Assembly: GCF_052161615.1 (NCBI RefSeq)
Contig: NZ_CP197417.1
Span: 4,030,001 to 4,094,000 of the forward strand
Direction of reading: 5' to 3'
Source: Aeoliella sp052161615
Lineage (GTDB): Bacteria > Planctomycetota > Planctomycetia > Pirellulales > Lacipirellulaceae
DNA: 64,000 nucleotides
Part shown: positions 31,541-40,520 of the stretch, in pieces
How positions within the stretch are numbered: position 1 is the stretch's first letter
Layout: each line of letters opens with the position of its first letter
The notes under the pieces: generated by a model
Databases searched by the model: none
Told to the model about the DNA's origin: nothing
Seen by the model: only the letters and a program-made list of their open reading frames with translations
Made by a program: the position numbers and the translations under genes

Positions 31541-34397
31541 GTTCGCTCTCCTGCCGGCGGGCCTCGGCCACCGCTCGGGCTTGGCGGTCGAGCGCTATTT
31601 TCAGCACTCGACCCGTTGCCGACGCCGCGACTTTGGCCACTTGCTCGGGAGTCCCCGTAGCCACCACGCGGCCACCATCGCCCGCGGCACCGGGACCAAT
31701 ATCAATGATATAGTCGGCGGCCTGCAGCAGCGGAACATTGTGCTCAATCACCAGCACTGAGTGCCCCACGTCGATCAGCGCGTCGAAGCAATCGACCAGT
31801 TGCACCACGTCCGAAAAGTGCAAACCGGTGGAAGGCTCGTCGAGGATGAACAGCGTCCGGCCTTGCCGTTTCGTCGACAAGTAGCCAGCGAGTTTCAGCC
31901 GCTGGGCTTCGCCACCCGACAGCGTGTTGGCAGGTTGGCCGAGCGTGACGTAATGCAGCCCCACGTCGAGCAGGCACTTGAGCTTCGCCTGCAGTTTGGG
32001 ATGGCCGCGGAAGAAACGAAACGCGTCGTACACCGTCATGTCGAGCACTTCGTCGATCGGCACGCCACGGTACAGCACGTCGAGCACCTCGGGCCGATAA
32101 CGCCGACCCTGACAGTCGCCACACGTCATGTAAACATCGGCGAGGAACTGCATGTCGACTTCAATCTGCCCCGCGCCGCCACATCGCTCGCACCGTCCAC
32201 CTTCGACGTTGAAGCTGAAGTGGCTCGCTGTGAGACCCTTGAGCGAGGCCTCGGGCTGTTCGGCGAACACGGCGCGGATGGGATCGAACGCTTTAACGTA
32301 GGTCACCGGGTTCGACCGAGGTGATCGCGCCACCGGCGATTGATCGACCAGCACAACGTCTTCGAGCTGCCCCGCACCCAACAAATCATCGTACGCGGCG
32401 GGTGGTTGGTCGACTTTTCCGTTCGCTTTGTAAAGTCGTTCGGCGAGGGCTGGGTACAGCGTTTGTTCAACCAGCGTGCTCTTCCCCGCGCCACTGACGC
32501 CGGTGACCGCCACGAAGATGCCGAGTGGAAACTCGACGTTGATTTTCTTGAGGTTATTGCCCCGCGCGCCGACCAGCTTCAGCATGCCACTCGTCGCGGG
32601 CCGGCGGTTCGATGCATCGCCCAGCAGTCGCCGTCCCGCGAGCCAATCGCCGGTGAGCGTCCCCTCGGTCGTGGTGAGCGCCGATGGAGGGCCCTGAAAA
32701 ACGATGGTTCCCCCTTCGGTCCCCGCGAGCGGGCCAAACTCCACCACTTGGTCGGCACCCGTGATCAGCGTTTCGTCGTGCTCGACCACCAGCACGGTGT
32801 TGCCTCGATCTCGAAGTTTGCGAATCGAGTCGAGCAGCCGTAGCGAGTCGGTGCGATGAAGTCCGCTGGTTGGTTCGTCGAGCACGTACAGCATGTCGAC
32901 GAGCGCCGAGCCGAGCGTGGTGGTCATTGCCACGCGCTGCGCTTCGCCCGTGCTGAGCGTCCGCAGTGGTCGGCCGAGCGTCAGGTAATCAACGCCCACT
33001 TCCGCCAGATAGCCCAACCGCGGCAGCACGTCGGCGAGCATTCGCCCGGCAATCTTATTTTTCGCTTCATCGAGCGACAGCCCGTTGAGCCACGCCAGCG
33101 CGTCGCGAATCTCCATCGCGTAAACATCGGCCAGGCTTTTGCCCGCGAGCTTCACGGCAAGGGCCTCGGGACGAAGCCTCGCCCCGCCGCACGCCGGGCA
33201 GTCGCTGTAAGATCGCCACCTGCTGAGAAACACCCGCAGGTGCATCTTGTACTTGCGTTTTTCGAGCCACTGAAAGAACCCGTCGAGCCCGCCGAAGTTG
33301 TGCTCGCGAACGCCGTGCTCGACAATCGCCCGCTCCGTGTCGGTCAGTTCTTTCCAAGGCACGTCCACGCGAAGGTTACAAGCATCGGCGAGTGCCAACA
33401 GTTCGTCGAGCTCGTGAGCGTAGGCCGGCGTGTTCCATGGCGCAACGGCACCTTCCTTCAAGCACTTGGTCGTGTCGGGCACCACCTTGGCCATGTCGAT
33501 CTCCGACACGCTGCCAAATCCCTCGCAAAGCGAGCACGCACCTAGCGGACTGTTGAAGTCGAGCAGGCGCGGCTCGGGTCTCACCGCGGCGAGGTCGCAT
33601 TTGGCGCAGTGCAGATCCGTGCGATAGTCGCGGCGGGTCCAAGGTCGACCATCGATGCTCAGCGGTCCTTTATCATCGGCCAGCAACACCACGCACTCGC
33701 CGCGCCCTTCGCCGAGCGCGGTCTCGACTGCTTCCTGCACGCGGCTCGATTCGGTCGTGCCGGCGGCGATGCGATCCACCACGACGAGCACCATCTTGTC
33801 ACCGCCTAGTTCCTCAGGGCCGACTTCGTCAACACTCGTCGTCCGATCGCCGGCGACGAGCCGTAGAAAGCCCGCCTCGCGCAAGTCGGCGAGCGCTGCC
33901 CCCGACTCGTCTCCGACTAGGTCTTCGCGGGTGTAGCACACCATCACGCGCGTACCGGCTTCGAGCGTGGCAATCTCGCCGGCGATCGACTCGGCCGAAT
34001 GCTCGTCGACCACGCTGCCGCAGTTCACGCAATAGACAGTCCCCGCGCGGGCGTAGAGCAGCCGTAGGTAGTCGGCGACCTCGGTCGACGTGGCGACGGT
34101 GGTGCGGTTCGACCGACTGCCGTTTTGCTGCGTCACCGCGATGGTCGGCGGTACGCCATCGATGCGATCGGCGTCGGGTTTGTCGAGCTGCTCCAGAAAC
34201 TGCCGAGTGTAGGCCGAAAAGCTTTCGATGTACCGCCGCTGCCCTTCGGCGTGCAGCGTATCGATGGCCATGCTGGTCTTGCCGCTGCCCGACACGCCGC
34301 AGAAAACGGTGAGCTCGCCCCGCGCAAGGTCGAGGTCCACCTCGCGCAGGTTATGCGTTCGCGCTCCCCGAACCACGATCGGCTGCTTGGCATTCAT
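31533..34397 (-). CDS. uvrA: UvrA-family excinuclease ABC ATPase
   Basis: 954 residues, full UvrA length. The first ABC half has Walker A GVSGSGKTSMAIDTLHAEGQ, 'RRYIESFSAYTRQFLEQLDKPDAD', a zinc module (CAKC...CSLC), and a signature written LSTGEAQRVAM. The second half has GVSGAGKSTLVEQTLYPAL, zinc module CERCGGAGQIEVDMQFL...CGDC, LSGGEAQRLKLAGYL and 'LFILDEPSTGLHFSDV'. UvrA dimers find DNA lesions and load UvrB. The sequence is divergent from the typical UvrA, notably in the first signature and in the UvrB-binding stretch (about 115-245), so it may be a second paralog. Confidence 0.85.
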   Translation of the reverse strand: MNAKQPIVVRGARTHNLREVDLDLARGELTVFCGVSGSGKTSMAIDTLHAEGQRRYIESFSAYTRQFLEQLDKPDADRIDGVPPTIAVTQQNGSRSNRTTVATSTEVADYLRLLYARAGTVYCVNCGSVVDEHSAESIAGEIATLEAGTRVMVCYTREDLVGDESGAALADLREAGFLRLVAGDRTTSVDEVGPEELGGDKMVLVVVDRIAAGTTESSRVQEAVETALGEGRGECVVLLADDKGPLSIDGRPWTRRDYRTDLHCAKCDLAAVRPEPRLLDFNSPLGACSLCEGFGSVSEIDMAKVVPDTTKCLKEGAVAPWNTPAYAHELDELLALADACNLRVDVPWKELTDTERAIVEHGVREHNFGGLDGFFQWLEKRKYKMHLRVFLSRWRSYSDCPACGGARLRPEALAVKLAGKSLADVYAMEIRDALAWLNGLSLDEAKNKIAGRMLADVLPRLGYLAEVGVDYLTLGRPLRTLSTGEAQRVAMTTTLGSALVDMLYVLDEPTSGLHRTDSLRLLDSIRKLRDRGNTVLVVEHDETLITGADQVVEFGPLAGTEGGTIVFQGPPSALTTTEGTLTGDWLAGRRLLGDASNRRPATSGMLKLVGARGNNLKKINVEFPLGIFVAVTGVSGAGKSTLVEQTLYPALAERLYKANGKVDQPPAAYDDLLGAGQLEDVVLVDQSPVARSPRSNPVTYVKAFDPIRAVFAEQPEASLKGLTASHFSFNVEGGRCERCGGAGQIEVDMQFLADVYMTCGDCQGRRYRPEVLDVLYRGVPIDEVLDMTVYDAFRFFRGHPKLQAKLKCLLDVGLHYVTLGQPANTLSGGEAQRLKLAGYLSTKRQGRTLFILDEPSTGLHFSDVVQLVDCFDALIDVGHSVLVIEHNVPLLQAADYIIDIGPGAAGDGGRVVATGTPEQVAKVAASATGRVLKIALDRQARAVAEARRQESELD

Positions 34398-34480
34398 ACG
34401 GCACGCGATCCACTGGCCCGCAAAAACCGTTCATGGTAGGCGAAACCGTCGCGGGTCGCCAGTCGCACCGCAAATCTACC

Positions 34481-34520
34481 AAAAAACCCCACCACCAGCC
34501 GCGCGGGGCCGGTGATGGGG
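34481..34520 (-). terminator. Intrinsic terminator of the PEP-CTERM gene
   Basis: On the minus strand, CCCCATCACCGGCC pairs with GGCTGGTGGTGGGG across a 6-nt loop, followed directly by TTTTTT. It sits 3' of the PEP-CTERM gene and upstream of the UvrA-family gene. Confidence 0.85.
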
Positions 34521-34550
34521 CGTGCCTCTTGTTCGAATTCTCACTCGCCG

Positions 34551-35261
34551 CTAGCGGCCGCGGCGGCGGACCATGCCAACCATCGCGAGTCCGGCGAGAC
34601 CCACCATTACCACGGTGCTCGGCTCCGGAACTTGCAGCAGCGAGATCTCGGCAAACTGGAAGTTCGTCGGTGCGTTGCCATCGTAGCGAACCAGATCGCG
34701 AATGATCACCACGTACGCGGCGAACGGATCGCTCTCGGGAAACAACTGCGCCGGAGTCACCACACCGCGACCATCATTCACCGTCGCGAAGGACGGAACA
34801 CCGGTCGCGCCGTTGTACACTTCCGTAAGATCACCCGCGGTGGCCAGCGAGGCAATATCGCTTGCGGTGCCGGCCAGGTTCGTGCCGAAGATCTGCACAA
34901 CGCCCGGGTCACGGCTCGCGAAGTCGTTCGCCGTCATGAACTGCACACCACCAATCGCGGCCGGCGCGTCAAGAACGACAACAAAACCAGTCGGGTTGAA
35001 GGCCTGCTCGCCATTGTCGTTGAGGCCAGCACCCGTGAAGCTCAGGTACTTGCTACCCGAGCTCGCGCTGTCGTCGATCGCTTTGTCCGGGCCTTCGGCA
35101 CCGGGGAAGTTGGTGAAGGGGTCGAGCGAGCCATCCGCCAGATTCAACTGCGTGGCGGCGACATCGTCGCCCGCGTTCGTGACGTCGGTGAATACCGCGC
35201 GGGCTTGGTTTCCTGCGAAGAGCGCGCAGGCGCATACAACTAGAACACTCATAGCTCTCAT
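34551..35261 (-). CDS. PEP-CTERM sorting-domain protein
   Basis: 236 residues from an ATG preceded by GGAG. The signal peptide is MRAMSVLVVCACALFAGNQARA. The body has the galactose-binding-like look of many PEP-CTERM proteins ('GLNDNGEQAFNPTGFVVVLDAPAAIGGVQFMTANDFASRDPGVVQIFGTN'). The C-terminus is VPEPSTVVMVGLAGLAMVGMVRRRGR: the PEP motif, a hydrophobic helix and an Arg cluster. Exosortase would cleave it and release or anchor the protein at the cell surface. No exosortase gene is in the window. Function beyond export is unknown. Confidence 0.85.
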   Translation of the reverse strand: MRAMSVLVVCACALFAGNQARAVFTDVTNAGDDVAATQLNLADGSLDPFTNFPGAEGPDKAIDDSASSGSKYLSFTGAGLNDNGEQAFNPTGFVVVLDAPAAIGGVQFMTANDFASRDPGVVQIFGTNLAGTASDIASLATAGDLTEVYNGATGVPSFATVNDGRGVVTPAQLFPESDPFAAYVVIIRDLVRYDGNAPTNFQFAEISLLQVPEPSTVVMVGLAGLAMVGMVRRRGR

Positions 35262-35551
35262 GAGGCAAACATCTCCTGCTGCAAGAATCGAATGGTGCAG
35301 ACTTCGAGGAAAGAAGAAAGGCGGGACGTGACGCACCCTCCGCGCGACACGCAACAATAAACTTTTCGCCTGCACCGGTATTACTCCGCAGGATCGCATT
35401 TCGTCACGTGCAAAAATGCCGGCTCCCGAAAATGCGGCAGAAATCCCCGAACGGCTTCGGAAACCCGCGTGACATACGGAGAATTCGCGACTACTAGAAA
35501 ACCGGTAGTGCGACTACCCGCTACCCCCGCGACGACATCTTGCACGGCGTT
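35262..35551. other. Region upstream of the PEP-CTERM gene with no gene
   Basis: About 290 nt between the PEP-CTERM start and the 3' end of the antiporter gene. No coding potential or clear promoter consensus was seen. It must contain the promoter of the PEP-CTERM gene. Confidence 0.4.
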
Positions 35552-38197
35552 CTACAGGGTGGTGACGTGCAAGTCCAAGTTCTCGAGGACTTCCATCGCC
35601 GAGTTTGCCCGCATCAGGGTGTCCCGTTGCGTCGGCGTGCCGCACGCCCGGGAGATTTGGCTTAAGAGGGCGAGCTGCAGCTCGGGTTTATCCAATGGCG
35701 TCAGCAGCAAGAAGATCAAATGCACTTCGACGTCCGTATCGTCGCCGAACAACACCCCTTCATGCGATCTACCGAACACCACGATCGGGTGCTGAAGTCC
35801 CGACACCCGCGCGTGAGGCACCCCCACGCCATCGCCCAAGTTGGTCGAGTGCTCCGACTCGCGTTCCAGGACCAACTGCACAACGTCCTCGGCGCTCGTG
35901 CCCGAAGGCAGCGAGTAGGCGGGCACCGTGCTCACCAGTTCTTGAATCGCCACGTCAACCGTGTGTGCGGCAAGTTCCAGTTGCACGCCACCTCGCTCCA
36001 GCGCGTCGGCCACGCGGATCTCGGCTTCGCGCGGGTACTCGTCTTCGATCTGTCCCACCACTTGCTCGAGAATGTCCTCACGCGTGATTAGCCCCACGAG
36101 TTGCCCGTTGCTCTCGACCGCGTAGATGGACACGCCATCGGCCTGCATCCGCGACAACACGTCGTTCACCGTCTCGTCGGCCGAAACCGCCGTCAGCGGG
36201 CGAACCAACGACAACCAGTCGGCTTCTTCCGCCCGCGAGATCAGGTCGCGCGTCAACAGGTACCCAATGGCTTGGCCAGTGCGAGGGTCGATCACGGGCC
36301 AACGCGAGAAACGCTCCTCGGCCACTTGCTTCATAACCGCCGTGTGCGACATTGACCGCGACAGCCAGCGGACATTCGACCACGGCACCATCACGCTTCG
36401 CACCTTCTGCGTGTGGATGCTAGCTACGTTCTCCATGATCAGTTGCATCCGCAAATCGTTCAGCTTGTGCTCGGCCGCCTGACGATGCACGCCCGTGTCG
36501 GCGAGCACCAACCTCGCGAGCGCGAGCGCCGCTTCCCCCTCTTCGAACACCGCGGCGCTCGCGCCGCTTTGCTCCAAGATGGTTCGCTCCTGCAAGTAGC
36601 GCGCACGAACGAGAATCCGCGCGTCGGGATTCAGATCGCGAGCCGCTGTGACCACGGCCGCTCGTGCGCCCGCTTCGGGGAGCGTGACGATGATATGCGT
36701 CGCCCGCTTGGCACCGGCTTGCTCGAGGATTGCCTTGTTCGAGGCGTTGCCAAACACGGCGACACGGCCCGAGCCGACAAGCGTTTGAATCGTCTCCATG
36801 TTCAGGTCGACCACCACCGTCATAATGCCCGACTCTTGCAGCGTCCGGTCCACGGTCCGGCCCACCGGTCCGTAACCAATCACCACCGCCATGTTCGGCT
36901 TGTCGTCTGAGTAGGCCTTGAGGCGTGTGACCGACTCGAAGTTAGCGAGCAGTCCCTTCCGCTCCGCGCGAGCGTTCAGCAGATTCCACAACCGCGGATG
37001 GCGAATCAACCAGTGCTCAATCTGCGGAATGTACCGGAAGATGAGCGGATTCACCGTGATCGAAAAAATGGCCGACGCCACTAGCACGTTGTAACCATCG
37101 GCGGTCACCATGCCATATTTCTTGCCCAAGTCCGCCAGAATGAACGAGAATTCGCCGATCTGCGCGAGGCCCAATGCCACGGTGATGGCCGTCCGCGAGG
37201 GATGCCCGAGAAATGCCACGATGGCTAGCGCCGCGAGCGGTTTCGCGATCAAAATGATGCCAAGCGCCGCCACAATCAGCAGGGGCTGCTCCAGCACAAA
37301 GTGCGGATTGAACAGCATGCCTACCGCGACGAAGAACAACACCGAGAACGCATCGCGAAGTGGCAGCACGTCGGCACCCGCTTGATGAGCCACCGGCGAC
37401 TGCGCTACGACCATGCCGGCAAGAAACGCCCCTAAAGCCATCGACACGCCAAAGATATAGTACGAACCCGCCGCGATCGCGATCGACAGCACCAGCACGG
37501 TGAGCGTGAACAATTCGCTCGACCTTAGTCGAGCGACGCGCACCAGCACCCACGGCACAAACCGCGCGCCGCCGATCATCACCACCGCCACCAGCGCCCC
37601 GAGTTTGATGAACGCCATCCCGAGCGCAATCCACAGCGGCGTGGCGGCTACGGCATGCTCCGGGTCGACGTTCGGATCGGTCCCGAGCGCCGGAATCAGC
37701 ACCAACAGCACGACGGTCAGAATGTCCTCGACAATCAGCCATCCCACCGCGATATGCCCCTGCGGCGAGTTCAGCACGTTGGCGTCCATCAACACCCGCA
37801 TCAGCACCACCGTGCTGGCGACGGCCATCGCCATACCGAGCACCGCACCGGTTTTCAGCGGCATCCCGAGCGCCGTAAAGATGACAATGCCCGCGATGGT
37901 CGCTACCAGGCTTTGGCCAATGGCCCCTGGAATGGCCACCCCTCTAACCCGTAACAGATCATCGACATGAAAGTGCATGCCGACGCCGAACATCATCAAG
38001 ATCACGCCGAGCTCGGCGAGTTGATGGGCAATCTCTGGATCGCCGACGAAACCCGGTGAATACGGCCCGATTACCACACCAGCTAGCAAGTACCCCACAA
38101 TCGGCGACAGCCGCATCTTTTGCGTCAGTAAACCCAAAACCCACGCCGCGGTGAAACCGGCTGCGATCGTTGCAATCAGTGAGGGATGATCTTCCAT
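35552..38197 (-). CDS. CPA2 cation:proton antiporter fused to TrkA-N, CBS pair and PTS EIIA-type domain
   Basis: 881 residues. Residues about 1-385 form a KefB/YbaL-type antiporter with about 12 helices ('VVIGPYSPGFVGDPEIAHQLAELGVILMMFGVGMHF', 'ALGAFLAGMVVAQSP'). Residues about 415-530 are a TrkA-N Rossmann domain (MAVVIGYGPVGRTVDRTLQE). Residues about 600-720 hold two CBS domains (MVPWSNVRWLSRSM..., LTAVSADETVNDVLSRMQADG). Residues about 735-881 resemble the PTS EIIA-Ntr domain, with the phosphorylatable His in GVGVPHARVSGL. The antiporter would exchange K+ or Na+ for H+, gated by nucleotide, adenosine ligands and possibly phosphorylation (inference). Confidence 0.88.
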   Translation of the reverse strand: MEDHPSLIATIAAGFTAAWVLGLLTQKMRLSPIVGYLLAGVVIGPYSPGFVGDPEIAHQLAELGVILMMFGVGMHFHVDDLLRVRGVAIPGAIGQSLVATIAGIVIFTALGMPLKTGAVLGMAMAVASTVVLMRVLMDANVLNSPQGHIAVGWLIVEDILTVVLLVLIPALGTDPNVDPEHAVAATPLWIALGMAFIKLGALVAVVMIGGARFVPWVLVRVARLRSSELFTLTVLVLSIAIAAGSYYIFGVSMALGAFLAGMVVAQSPVAHQAGADVLPLRDAFSVLFFVAVGMLFNPHFVLEQPLLIVAALGIILIAKPLAALAIVAFLGHPSRTAITVALGLAQIGEFSFILADLGKKYGMVTADGYNVLVASAIFSITVNPLIFRYIPQIEHWLIRHPRLWNLLNARAERKGLLANFESVTRLKAYSDDKPNMAVVIGYGPVGRTVDRTLQESGIMTVVVDLNMETIQTLVGSGRVAVFGNASNKAILEQAGAKRATHIIVTLPEAGARAAVVTAARDLNPDARILVRARYLQERTILEQSGASAAVFEEGEAALALARLVLADTGVHRQAAEHKLNDLRMQLIMENVASIHTQKVRSVMVPWSNVRWLSRSMSHTAVMKQVAEERFSRWPVIDPRTGQAIGYLLTRDLISRAEEADWLSLVRPLTAVSADETVNDVLSRMQADGVSIYAVESNGQLVGLITREDILEQVVGQIEDEYPREAEIRVADALERGGVQLELAAHTVDVAIQELVSTVPAYSLPSGTSAEDVVQLVLERESEHSTNLGDGVGVPHARVSGLQHPIVVFGRSHEGVLFGDDTDVEVHLIFLLLTPLDKPELQLALLSQISRACGTPTQRDTLMRANSAMEVLENLDLHVTTL

Positions 38198-38535
38198 ACG
38201 CGCAGCACGATGTCCGTCTCGAAGTGGTAGCCTGTCTCGCCGTCCGTGCGATTGTAGCGCATGCGGGCGAGATGGTGAACCGCAGGTCGATGACGAACTC
38301 GCCGGTTTCGCGAGTATTTAAGCGTAACCAGATGCTCGCATGCACACGCAATACGAGAGAACGCCGCGTGTAGATCGTTCCACGAAGTAGATCTGCAATA
38401 GAGCGAAGAGTCGCTGCGGCGAGGTACGAGTCGCAAGCCTACCCACGGCGCACCAACGATGCCCGCGCGAAATCCGCGACCTCAAAGAGCCCCGACCAAG
38501 CCTGGTCGGGGTCCAACTCGCGCGTTAGCGCCAAC
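38198..38535. other. Intergenic region with no gene upstream of the antiporter
   Basis: About 340 nt. It holds the hairpin at 38490-38511 and presumably the antiporter promoter. No convincing coding frame was found; short open frames on both strands lack family sequence. Confidence 0.5.
38490..38511. terminator. GC-rich hairpin downstream of the MFS gene
   Basis: CCCCGACCA (38490-38498), AGCC loop, TGGTCGGGG (38503-38511): a perfect 9-bp stem 25 nt past the MFS stop. A near-identical hairpin is at 52353-52373. No strong T-run follows, so it is a terminator candidate or a repeat. Confidence 0.55.
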
Positions 38536-40158
38536 CTAACTCGGCAGCGGCTTCCCCTTGGTCTCCGGACCCAGCCACACCAGGAAGATTCCAACGATAT
38601 AGATACCCGCGAGCGTTGCACCAGCATTGGGGAAGGCCTCGACACCGATGCGTCCCGGTTCCACGCCGCTGGCAAACCACGCCGTGAGAGTCGCCGTTTG
38701 GAGCGATCCGATCGCGGATAGCACGCGGCCAAAGTTGAACGAGAATCCCTGGCAGGTCGCACGAATGCTCGTGGGGAACAGTTCGGGCAGGTAAAGCGGG
38801 AACCAGCCATAAAACGCCGCGGTAGCCCCGCCCGCCACGAACACCGACACCAACATCATGGCGTTGTACGTCGTGTTGCCTTGGTACATGTAGACCAGCG
38901 ATACGAACGACGCCACACAAAGTAGCGCGTAGGTGATTCGCCGACCGATTCGCCCCGCAACCAGCGCCGCGAGGATGGTGCCGACAATCGCCCCTGCGGC
39001 TAGCGTGATCTGCGTGTATTCCTTGGCGAAGTACGGCCCCCCGTCGGCAGGAAGTTCGGCGGCCAACGCGATCGCCCACTTCGGTGCCCATTGGAGCGAA
39101 CCCCATGTACCCAGCAGCGCCACACCCGCGAGCCCCGCACCCAGCAACATGCGACCCAAGTAACGCTTACGTTCCACCGCCGGCAGCGTCCCCGCGGCCT
39201 CGGCCCGATGGAGGTAGCGAACGACAGGGAACATGTAACCGACCAGGGCAATACCGAGGCCGATGACGGTGCCGAGGATGCGAATCGTGGTAATGGTGGC
39301 GGTGGGATCCTTCACATCGGGCGAAGCCACGGTCATGAATGCCGGTGACCACAAGAAGATCACGCAAGCCGCCGCCGCTCCACCGAGGAGTACCCCGAGC
39401 AAATCGCGCGTCGCCCACAGGTTGGTGCTCCCTTTTTCGCGCTCCGCTTCCCACTTCTCCGACTCGGGAACGAACATGCGGATGAAGAACACCAGTACCG
39501 CTGGTAGTGCGCCGGCGATCATCAGCAGTCGCCAACCTTCGCCGGCGACCAAGTAGTTTTGCGTCGCTTCGGACACTCCAATAGCATCGAAGATTTGTTC
39601 CACGCCATCGACAAAGCTCACGAGCACCAAGCTGAGAAGCCCGACGAGCAGCATTCCGACGTTCGCGGCCGCGCCGATCAGGCCCGCCAAGAATGCCCGC
39701 GATTTGTCCGACCAAATTTCGTTTACCAGTGCCACGCCCAGCGCCCACTCGCCACCCATGCCGAGCGACGCGATGAACCGAAGCACGGCAATGTGCCATG
39801 CTTCGCTTGCGAAGCCACACAGGCCTGTAAACACGGCGTAGGTCGCAATTGACAGCGCCATGGCCCGCACCCGTCCGATGCGATCGCCCAGCCAACCAAA
39901 CAGCACACCACCGGTCGCCGCACCAATCAGGAACACCGACATGATGACGCCAAACCAGCTGTCTTTGAGCGTGGGGTCGACCAGCAGCTGGTCGGCCAAT
40001 AGCTCGTCGAGTGCCGTGGGTCCCACCAAGGGGAACATGCCGATCTCGAACCCGTCGAACATCCACCCCAACAGCGCGGCCAGCAGGGCCATCCATTTGC
40101 CCTTTTGGGCACCCGTTGAGTCCGTACTGGCATGCATTCGATCGCCTTTATCCATCAT
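38536..40158 (-). CDS. MFS transporter, sugar/aromatic-acid type
   Basis: 540 residues with about 12 hydrophobic helices. The N-terminal helix is 'KWMALLAALLGWMFDGFEIGMFPLVG', the loop 2-3 motif is FGWLGDRIGRVRAMALS, and there is 'ASLGMGGEWALGVALVNEIW'. The C-terminal half has 'YGWFPLYLPELFPTSIRATCQGFSFNFGRVLSAIG' and ends 'FLVWLGPETKGKPLPS'. PETKGKPLP is the usual ending of sugar-porter-like and AAHS-like carriers. A longer central loop (about 250-330) is present. The substrate is unknown and no catabolic genes adjoin. M codons at residues 2 and 8 are alternative starts. Confidence 0.85.
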   Translation of the reverse strand: MMDKGDRMHASTDSTGAQKGKWMALLAALLGWMFDGFEIGMFPLVGPTALDELLADQLLVDPTLKDSWFGVIMSVFLIGAATGGVLFGWLGDRIGRVRAMALSIATYAVFTGLCGFASEAWHIAVLRFIASLGMGGEWALGVALVNEIWSDKSRAFLAGLIGAAANVGMLLVGLLSLVLVSFVDGVEQIFDAIGVSEATQNYLVAGEGWRLLMIAGALPAVLVFFIRMFVPESEKWEAEREKGSTNLWATRDLLGVLLGGAAAACVIFLWSPAFMTVASPDVKDPTATITTIRILGTVIGLGIALVGYMFPVVRYLHRAEAAGTLPAVERKRYLGRMLLGAGLAGVALLGTWGSLQWAPKWAIALAAELPADGGPYFAKEYTQITLAAGAIVGTILAALVAGRIGRRITYALLCVASFVSLVYMYQGNTTYNAMMLVSVFVAGGATAAFYGWFPLYLPELFPTSIRATCQGFSFNFGRVLSAIGSLQTATLTAWFASGVEPGRIGVEAFPNAGATLAGIYIVGIFLVWLGPETKGKPLPS

Positions 40159-40520
40159 GGAAAAAACACGGCCTACGGGCTGGCTCCCCCAACCCCCTGC
40201 CGAGGCAGTGATGGAGGCGCAAGGGAACCGTGCGAAACTTTAGTCGATTGCTCTGCCTCGGGGCGGGACGCTAGGTGAGGACTGGCAGAACGGGGGGACT
40301 CTACTGCGGAGCGCGCGAAATAGAACCGTCTGGACTACCAGAAAGCCTACCGAGCCAATCCGCTACTCGAACTCTCCTTCTGAGAGCGCAAATCTGTCCG
40401 CCCCATTAGGCCTGCGAGTCCCCCTGCCCACAAACCGAAAAACAGGAATCGGATGCCGTTTTTCGAGCATCTGAGAAAACGGCGAGCAGTCCCCGACCAA
40501 GTTCCGAGGAAATTAGCGCG
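40159..40520. other. Intergenic region with no gene
   Basis: About 360 nt between the MFS start and the stop of the PEP-CTERM gene. A half copy of the CCCCGACCAAG hairpin sequence occurs at about 40489-40501. No coding frame or RNA gene was recognised. Confidence 0.5.
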
